Source of the DNA: an uncultured Rikenellaceae bacterium
GTDB lineage: Bacteria; Bacteroidota; Bacteroidia; Bacteroidales; UBA932
Assembly (NCBI GenBank): GCA_937906485.1
Contig: CALCYB010000116.1
Location: 1-30,985 of the forward strand
Length of the DNA: 30,985 nt
Direction of reading: 5' to 3'
Part shown: positions 8,382-14,366 of the stretch, piece by piece
How the letters are laid out: each line of letters begins with the position of its first letter
How positions within the stretch are numbered: the stretch's first letter is position 1
Notes under the pieces: model-generated
Told to the model about the DNA's origin: nothing
The model's input: the letters and a program-made list of their open reading frames with translations, nothing else
Databases searched by the model: none
Program-made: the position numbers and the translations under genes

Positions 8382-10445
8382 ATGAATATGCTTTTCTCAA
8401 ATTTTAAGAAAATCGTTTTGATGCTTTCTGCTTTGGGTGTTCTGTTGTTCACCTCTTGTCAGGAGAATGAACCCAAACCCGAACCCGAACCGGAACCGTT
8501 GACTCCGATCATTACCTTCAATTACGAAGAAGTATCGGTACCTCAGGATGGGGGCAGTTTTGCGGTGGAATATCAGATTGAGAACCCGGTCGGGGGAGCG
8601 ACGCTGGAGATTTCCCTTGGTGCAGATTGGCTGGTTGGCCTGGATACCAGCATAGAAGGTATTGTCATGTTCGAGGCTTTGCCCAATGACTTGTTGGAGC
8701 CGAGGGAAACCATGATTTCGTTGGATTACTCCGCCTTGAGTGAGCCGGTGACTTTGCCGGTAAGACAGCAGGCAAAAGATCCGGATGCCATTGTCTTTGA
8801 CAATCTCCAAGTCGGGATCACTTCCTATAGTATGGACATCATTCCGATTGAGAAGGATATTGAGTATGTATTTTTTACATCCAACCTCTCCTACATGGAG
8901 GACAATGGTTTCATGGAGGATGATGAGCGACTGTTTGCGGATGACCTGTCCTACTTCCAAGGCCTGGCTGATGATAGTGGAATGACTTTGCAGGAAGTCT
9001 TGCGTTATTTTACGTTGAAAGGAGATCAGATCGGATATACGATTGAGGGCCTGGGTCCGAAGATGGATTATGTGACCTATGCTTATCTGATCAATATGGA
9101 GACGGCTGAACGTCTGTCTGATATTTATCGGATCGCTGTATCGACAACAGAACCGGAACAGATTGAGGTAGCGTTTGAGTTTGAGTTTGCGGACGATCAG
9201 TCCATCGTGGATTGGACCATTGATCCAGGATCTTATGACGGTCTGTATTTCTGGAATGCTGTTCTGTTGCATGATTTCTACCTGGAGTATGGACAGGATG
9301 CAAGTGTAGAGGATTTTGCAAGGACCAACTGGAACAATATTGTCACCCTCTACCAGCAGATGTACGGGATGACATTGGAAGAGATCTTGGAGACGTACTG
9401 TGCGTCAGGACGAGTTACCAAGCGCATTACTACCTTGATTGAAGAGGAGGAATATGCATTTTATGCACTGGCCGTAGATGCTGAATCGGGCTATGCCGCT
9501 TCGGATGCAACGGTTGAGAATCATACGACAGGCTCAGTGTCTGCATCTGATATGCAGTTGACCTTTGAAATACAGGAACTCAAAGACAGAAGCGCAACGA
9601 TTGTCTGTCACCCCTCTACGGATGAACCCTATGCGGCCACCTATGTGGAGAAGGCTCGTTTTGAAACCTATGGGGCCAACGATCAGGAACGTTTTGACTA
9701 TATTTTCAAATGGTACATGATGAGTGAACTGCGTGGTGAACAGACCATTCATGCAGAAGGATTGTATCCTGACACAGAATATGTCGCATTTGGATTTGGT
9801 TATCAAGGCGGAACGAATACGACGCGTATCTTTACCGCTGAGTTTACGACAGCCTCTGCAACCTACAGTGATGCGACCATGAGCGTTTCGTGGGATGCAT
9901 GTTACGACATTCCCGAGTGCTATGCATTGGATCCTGACCGTTTCTCAAACTACTACGATTTTGAGGGATATGCTTTCTTGCCGATGTACATCACCACAAC
10001 TCCCGAAGATGGAACATTCTACTACCAAACATATATCTTGCAGGAAGAGGATGACTACTCGGATGATATGTTGATTTCGGAATTGATTTACTATCCGCAA
10101 ACCGAGAAATTCATCATCTATGCCCTGCCTTATAATTACAAGATTCTCTTTGCCGGTATGGTTGAAGACGAGAATGGCGAAATGGGTGAATTGTGCAGAG
10201 AGGAATTTGTGTTGACCAAGGATCAGACGGGAGATGCGCAAGAGTTGATTGACTTGATCATTGATGTATGGGGAGCCCCCAAACAAATGCCTCCCAAGCA
10301 AATGCCTCGCAAGCAAATGCAAACTCCGGAACAACCTGTTTCCGAACGCAATCACACCAAGAGCCTTGGCGATAGTGATGCGCGGGGAATCTGTGTGCCG
10401 GAGTCAGTTGCAGGCAAATCAGCCCGTACGATGAAGATTCGTTAA
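8382..10445 (+). CDS. BACON-domain surface lipoprotein, paralogue D of four
   Basis: Predicted lipoprotein of 687 residues from ATG 8382; a TTG at 8376 and an ATG at 8388 are alternatives. The lipobox is LFTSC (Cys26), followed by QENEP and a Pro-Glu tether. The BACON-like domain spans about 42-130 (ADWLVGLDTSIEG, FEALPNDLLEPRE, LPVRQQ). FN3-like modules follow, with TSYSMDIIPIEKD, ERLFADDLSYFQGLADDSGMTL broken by variable loops, and YPDTEYVAFGFGYQGG. The C-terminal part differs from A-C: after VWGAP there are three pentapeptide repeats and a polar tail ending ARTMKIR. It is the second gene of the C-D unit. Its stop codon overlaps that of the convergent Big_2 lipoprotein gene in the palindrome TTAA, leaving no room for a terminator. 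Confidence 0.85.
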   Translation: MNMLFSNFKKIVLMLSALGVLLFTSCQENEPKPEPEPEPLTPIITFNYEEVSVPQDGGSFAVEYQIENPVGGATLEISLGADWLVGLDTSIEGIVMFEALPNDLLEPRETMISLDYSALSEPVTLPVRQQAKDPDAIVFDNLQVGITSYSMDIIPIEKDIEYVFFTSNLSYMEDNGFMEDDERLFADDLSYFQGLADDSGMTLQEVLRYFTLKGDQIGYTIEGLGPKMDYVTYAYLINMETAERLSDIYRIAVSTTEPEQIEVAFEFEFADDQSIVDWTIDPGSYDGLYFWNAVLLHDFYLEYGQDASVEDFARTNWNNIVTLYQQMYGMTLEEILETYCASGRVTKRITTLIEEEEYAFYALAVDAESGYAASDATVENHTTGSVSASDMQLTFEIQELKDRSATIVCHPSTDEPYAATYVEKARFETYGANDQERFDYIFKWYMMSELRGEQTIHAEGLYPDTEYVAFGFGYQGGTNTTRIFTAEFTTASATYSDATMSVSWDACYDIPECYALDPDRFSNYYDFEGYAFLPMYITTTPEDGTFYYQTYILQEEDDYSDDMLISELIYYPQTEKFIIYALPYNYKILFAGMVEDENGEMGELCREEFVLTKDQTGDAQELIDLIIDVWGAPKQMPPKQMPRKQMQTPEQPVSERNHTKSLGDSDARGICVPESVAGKSARTMKIR
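8478..8495 (+). repeat. In-frame hexanucleotide repeat coding Pro-Glu in gene D
   Basis: Two CCCGAA units and one CCGGAA, one unit shorter than the same array in gene C. It encodes the tether after the lipid anchor. Confidence 0.8.
10278..10322 (+). repeat. Three 15-base repeats near the 3' end of gene D
   Basis: Three direct copies of a 15-base unit encode PKQMP, PKQMP and RKQMQ. They lie just after the last folded module and are absent from the three paralogues. Confidence 0.85.
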
Positions 10446-11755
10446 ACGGATTCTGTCAGAATTGGAGCACCTTTGTAGGTCAGGTGGATACGGTGGCCAT
10501 TGATGTCAGTCGCATCCAACTCGACGACAAAGGTGTCTTCGTTTTCTCCTTCATAGGAAATGGTGAGTGTGCCTTCTTGTAAGAAACCGTAAGTCGCTTC
10601 CATGGTTTGTTGGCTCATCCAGAAGTAGTGGGATCCATAGATGTGTGTGTTTCCAGCCTGGATGACGTAGCCGCCTTGTTCCAGGTAACCTTCTTCCAGC
10701 GGGCTTGCCGCTATTGTATAGGTGCCCGGTTCAATCCGGTCGGGGTTGTCAACCGTATGCAGGAAGAGATTGACTCTGTGGCGGTTCATCCAGCCTCCGC
10801 CTTCATAAGGGCTGCCTCCTTGCATCAGGTCCAGCTTGTAAGTGCCGTCCTCCAGGTAGAAAGCTTCTCCAAAGCCGCAGGTAAAATCTCTGTCGTTGTT
10901 AATCATGGACGGGAGCAATTGTTCATAGCGGTTCTGGAACAAAGGGACTCCTTCGTATTGGACGAGGTAGGTCTCACCGTTGTTGAGTTCCATTTCACAG
11001 ACCAGCTTGTACTGCTGTTCATCGATCTGGCGGATCGCCAGACGGGCGTTGATGACCTGGTAGTTTTCTTCTTCCATGTAGCCGTCCCCATCGGTGTCTT
11101 CCTGGTAGACGTAAAAGATGCTTTCTCCACGGGAGACGATGGTCATTTCAGCCAGCGAGAAGGATTCGTCGTAGAGATAATCTCCCGGAACGAGGGTTGC
11201 GGCAAGCGGATCCTCGGCTTTGGGGGTCATGACGGAAAGTAGGATGTACTCTCCGGGACCCGTAACAAACATGCCGTCATGCGCTGCAGAACCCAGGGTT
11301 AAGGTGTAATTGTCATTGCCGCATTGGTAGTAGTCTTCCCAATAGTGGGATTCGAAGAAACTTGAGTTGAGTTGGTGGTCGCAGGGATTCCAGATCCACA
11401 ACTCGCAAGACGTGGTCAAAGAATCCAGTTGTGCGGTAATCGTTGCCTTACCGGCCTTCACGGCTTTGACTTCTCCTTGATCGCTGACCGTAGCAACCAT
11501 GGGATCGGAAGAGGTCCATACGATGGTTTGGTTTTCGGCGTTTTCCGGGAGAATAGTTGCCTGAATCTGAAGAGTTTCATCCACAATCAGGTCATAGGCC
11601 TTCGGGTCGATCTGCAGGTCAGTTGCCACAATGGGAGTTTCCTGTTCCGGTGGGGTCGGAGGGGTGGGTGGTTCGGGTTGCTGTTTTTCCGGTTCGGAAC
11701 ATCCGGTCATCATCCAGCCGCATAGGCAGTAGAGGAAGAATAGTCTTTTAGTCAT
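10442..11755 (-). CDS. Lipoprotein with a Big_2 domain and two beta-rich repeats
   Basis: Predicted lipoprotein of 437 residues. The signal peptide ends MMTGC (Cys19), followed by SEPEKQ and a proline-rich tether (PEPPTPPTPPEQ). A bacterial Ig-like Big_2 domain lies at about 45-120, recognisable from LQIDPKAYDLIVDETLQ, then IVWTSSDPMVATVSDQG and VKAGKATITA. After it, two copies of a beta-rich unit of about 140 residues end in similar strands (VCEMELNNGETYLVQYEG and VVELDATDINGHRIHLTYKG). The same strand pattern occurs in the lipoprotein at 12788-14335. The gene is convergent with lipoprotein D, sharing the TTAA at the stops, and divergent from the AraC-type regulator. It is probably surface or outer-membrane attached. 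Function and ligand are unknown. Confidence 0.8.
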   Translation of the reverse strand: MTKRLFFLYCLCGWMMTGCSEPEKQQPEPPTPPTPPEQETPIVATDLQIDPKAYDLIVDETLQIQATILPENAENQTIVWTSSDPMVATVSDQGEVKAVKAGKATITAQLDSLTTSCELWIWNPCDHQLNSSFFESHYWEDYYQCGNDNYTLTLGSAAHDGMFVTGPGEYILLSVMTPKAEDPLAATLVPGDYLYDESFSLAEMTIVSRGESIFYVYQEDTDGDGYMEEENYQVINARLAIRQIDEQQYKLVCEMELNNGETYLVQYEGVPLFQNRYEQLLPSMINNDRDFTCGFGEAFYLEDGTYKLDLMQGGSPYEGGGWMNRHRVNLFLHTVDNPDRIEPGTYTIAASPLEEGYLEQGGYVIQAGNTHIYGSHYFWMSQQTMEATYGFLQEGTLTISYEGENEDTFVVELDATDINGHRIHLTYKGAPILTESV

Positions 11756-11775
11756 AATCTATAGTAATGTTTTTA

Positions 11776-11805
11776 CAAAGTTGATAAAATTTTTCTATTC
11801 TGCAA
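11776..11805 (-). promoter_or_regulatory. Putative promoter of the Big_2 lipoprotein gene
   Basis: On the minus strand, TTG (11805-11803) is followed after 19 bases by CAACTTTG (11783-11776), one base off TAnnTTTG. This leaves a short leader of about 15 bases before the ATG at 11755. Confidence 0.4.
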
Positions 11806-11862
11806 TAATATATCTGTAATGGTGGATTTTTGGTAAAGAATTGATTGTAATTGATAAAATAT

Positions 11863-11894
11863 TTTGGTAATATTTAAAAATATCATTTTCTTTG
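11863..11894 (+). promoter_or_regulatory. Putative promoter of the AraC-type regulator gene
   Basis: TTTG (11863-11866) and TTTCTTTG (11887-11894) are spaced by 20 bases. The -7 box deviates from TAnnTTTG at its second base. The region between the two divergent genes (11756-11931) is very AT-rich and would hold any shared operator, but I see no clear inverted repeat. Confidence 0.4.
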
Positions 11895-11931
11895 TAAAAA
11901 AATTATAAACATTAGCCAATAATCTGTCACT

Positions 11932-12786
11932 ATGCCTGAATTAAAAAGAAAAGAATGTTTTGCTTGTGAATCAGTATTCTCAACCTGGTATAAGATCCAT
12001 ACCGAACCCAACGGTACGCAGGTTCGTTTGTCGACTGGAGATACCGATGTGCTGGTTTTTGTGTTGGAAGGAGGGATTGCCTTGTTGGATGGTATGCAGC
12101 AGCCCGAGTACACGGTTGAGCGCAGACATTTCTTTTTGAAACCGATGGGTCGTGTGCGGGACATGCGCATCATAAAGGACAATACAAAAGTGTTGGCTTG
12201 TCACTTCAATGCCAATGCCATCAATTGTATCCGTCACTTTCTGGACAGATTGGTTCCCTATCGGGGAAACAGCAACATGACAGGTGTGGGCATTCTGCCC
12301 ATCCATTCCTTGTTGGAAGAACAACTGACCAGTGGCTTGAAAATGTTCAAGGACCGTTATTATTGCAGCCACTTCTATGAGATCAAATTGGAAGAGTTGT
12401 TCATTTATCTGAATGAGTTGTACTCCAAACGTGAGTTGTGTCAGGTCTTCTATCCGTTGCTCGGCGGGGACCCGGATTTCAAGAACTTTGTGCTGATGAA
12501 CTTCCGTAAGACCGACAAAGTCAATCAACTTTCCAGCATGATCGGCATGACACCGGTGACCTTCAATCGCCGATTTGTTGATGCGTTTGGGGTCTCAGCG
12601 GCTACCTGGCTGCGGGACCGTCGCAAGGAATCCATCATTCGGGACATCAAACTGACCCGTATCAGTTTTACCAAACTCTCGTCCAAATACGGTTTTTCTT
12701 CTCCCGCCTACTTTACAGCCTTTTGCCGTCGTAATTGGGAGAAGACACCGAAAGAATTGCGGGCAGACTCTTCTTCAGACGTTTAG
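11932..12786 (+). CDS. AraC-family transcriptional regulator
   Basis: Cytoplasmic DNA-binding regulator of 284 residues. The C-terminal AraC-type double helix-turn-helix lies at about 190-278 (QLSSMIGMTPVTFNRRF, then FTKLSSKYGFSSPAYFTAFCRR, with the classic GFSSPAYF second-helix motif and a closing TPKELR). The N-terminal part (about 1-150) looks like a cupin-type effector domain, with GDTDVLVFVLEGGIALLDG and FFLKPMGRVRDM resembling the sensing region of such regulators. No ligand can be inferred. The gene lies between two lipoprotein genes transcribed the other way, and its stop is one base from the stop of the next gene. It therefore probably controls one or both of these envelope units. 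Confidence 0.85.
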   Translation: MPELKRKECFACESVFSTWYKIHTEPNGTQVRLSTGDTDVLVFVLEGGIALLDGMQQPEYTVERRHFFLKPMGRVRDMRIIKDNTKVLACHFNANAINCIRHFLDRLVPYRGNSNMTGVGILPIHSLLEEQLTSGLKMFKDRYYCSHFYEIKLEELFIYLNELYSKRELCQVFYPLLGGDPDFKNFVLMNFRKTDKVNQLSSMIGMTPVTFNRRFVDAFGVSAATWLRDRRKESIIRDIKLTRISFTKLSSKYGFSSPAYFTAFCRRNWEKTPKELRADSSSDV

Positions 12787-12787
12787 T

Positions 12788-14335
12788 CTATTCTGCCTGA
12801 CAGATAAATTCAATCATCGCAACATCGCCGATGATTTCACCCTCGGGTCCGCGTTCTGCTGCAAGCACGAAATAGCGGGCCCCGGTTGTTATTTCTATTT
12901 CCATCTCAGCCCAGTCCGGAGTTTGGCCATGGATGCATTCAATGACGGTATCGCCATGACCGACAAATGGATAGAGGTATTCAAGCAGGGTGATCATGCT
13001 TGCCGGGTCTTCCGGATCCCAATCCGGATAGATCCAGTCCAGCGCTCCGTATTCTCCACTGGAAAAATAGAAACCGTGTTCGGAGGTGGAGCGTACGCGG
13101 AATGAATAAAAGTCATCGCCTACGCTGACCAGGCTCAAGTAAGCGTCAGCGATCAGGGTGACTTCCCCTTCGTAGTGACCGATCAGGTCTCCATAGGTGG
13201 TAAAGTCGATCTCCATCTGATTGCCATCCAAGGATACTTCGACCGTTCCGTTGGAGCCGTTGGCTTTGTTCCATACTTGATTCTGGTAGCTGATCTGCAG
13301 CTGATCCGGATAGAAGGAGAACCCGATGGCACCGGCATTGAAACCTTCTTCTGGCAATGTGATCTGAATCGGGTTCTCTTCGCTGATGGCCTCTACGGTG
13401 GTCAGTCCGGCTTTTGAGGAGAGCCAGATGACCGGTGTGGCTTGGCTCTGATCGACAACAACGGATTCAATCGGATATGTGCGGTTTTTGTAAGTGTATT
13501 CATTCGGTTTTTCAATTTCATCCTTGGCGGAACGGAACTCACCTTTGTAGTAGCAATGCAGGGTGGTGTTGTCGCTCAGACTCATGATCAGTTCCACTTC
13601 GTAATGGCCCTCCTGGTCCAGGCTTCTGGCCATGAAACTGCCTTGATTCGGGCCCTCTTCGCCGGACTCGATCAACCATTCCTCTTCATAGAGGTTGTCC
13701 ACATAGATCAGGTTGGCACTTTGGCTGTCCCGGATGTCAATCAACTCACCGGTCATTTCACTTTCGTCAAGCAGGATGCCGGCATAGAAATGGGCATCAG
13801 GAAGTTCTTCAAAGTATTGGATGTCTGCGGGGGTCAAAAATAGCGCCACTTGTCCGGCTTCATTGTCATAGAAGGTTGCCCGGATGGGGTATTGCTCGTT
13901 GTTCCAGACAAAGAACGGATCCCGTTCCGGAGCCGGACCTGTGTGGACGGTCTTGCTGTGCAGGGGGCCTGCTTCATTGTCTGACCAGCTGAACAGCAGG
14001 GCGGTGTAGTCTGTGTCCCAGTCAAGATGCTCAAATGTACGGGACCCGTTGCCCTTGCCGAAGGTAGGTCCTTGGAGGATGACCCATTCCAGCATCTGGG
14101 TCTGATCCATGCCTTCAAGGGCTGTGGAAGGGGTGACGTAGTAGCCGTATTCGGCCTGAGGATCGTTGACCTGTATGGTCAGGACCGCCGTGGTTTCGGA
14201 GGATAGTTCAAAAGACCAGTCAAACTGGATCTGGGGTTCCGGGGTCGGTTCTTCTTTTGGGTCATTGTCGCATTGGCTGGTCAGCAGAACGCTCAGACAC
14301 AGGAGCAGAACGGACATAAACGGGTACTTTTTCAT
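12788..14335 (-). CDS. Lipoprotein downstream of an outer-membrane beta-barrel gene
   Basis: Predicted lipoprotein of 515 residues. The signal peptide ends LLTSQC (Cys22), followed by DNDPKEEPTPEPQ, an acidic and proline-rich tether. An FN3-like stretch follows (about 38-130, with YGYYVTPSTALEG and DTDYTALLFSWSDNEAG). Then come two units with similar openings, EQYPIRATFYDNEAGQ and RTYPIESVVVDQSQA, each ending in beta strands of the type YEVELIMSLSDNTTLHCYYKG, cut by variable loops. The C-terminal module contains ITTGARYFVLAAERGPEG. It begins 31 bases after the stop of the beta-barrel gene and is surely co-transcribed. It is not a SusD homologue: there is no SusD-like helical repeat pattern. 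It may be a surface partner of the barrel; that is inference. Confidence 0.8.
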   Translation of the reverse strand: MKKYPFMSVLLLCLSVLLTSQCDNDPKEEPTPEPQIQFDWSFELSSETTAVLTIQVNDPQAEYGYYVTPSTALEGMDQTQMLEWVILQGPTFGKGNGSRTFEHLDWDTDYTALLFSWSDNEAGPLHSKTVHTGPAPERDPFFVWNNEQYPIRATFYDNEAGQVALFLTPADIQYFEELPDAHFYAGILLDESEMTGELIDIRDSQSANLIYVDNLYEEEWLIESGEEGPNQGSFMARSLDQEGHYEVELIMSLSDNTTLHCYYKGEFRSAKDEIEKPNEYTYKNRTYPIESVVVDQSQATPVIWLSSKAGLTTVEAISEENPIQITLPEEGFNAGAIGFSFYPDQLQISYQNQVWNKANGSNGTVEVSLDGNQMEIDFTTYGDLIGHYEGEVTLIADAYLSLVSVGDDFYSFRVRSTSEHGFYFSSGEYGALDWIYPDWDPEDPASMITLLEYLYPFVGHGDTVIECIHGQTPDWAEMEIEITTGARYFVLAAERGPEGEIIGDVAMIEFICQAE

Positions 14336-14366
14336 AAGGCGTATGATTTTTTGTTCATTTTGTGGA

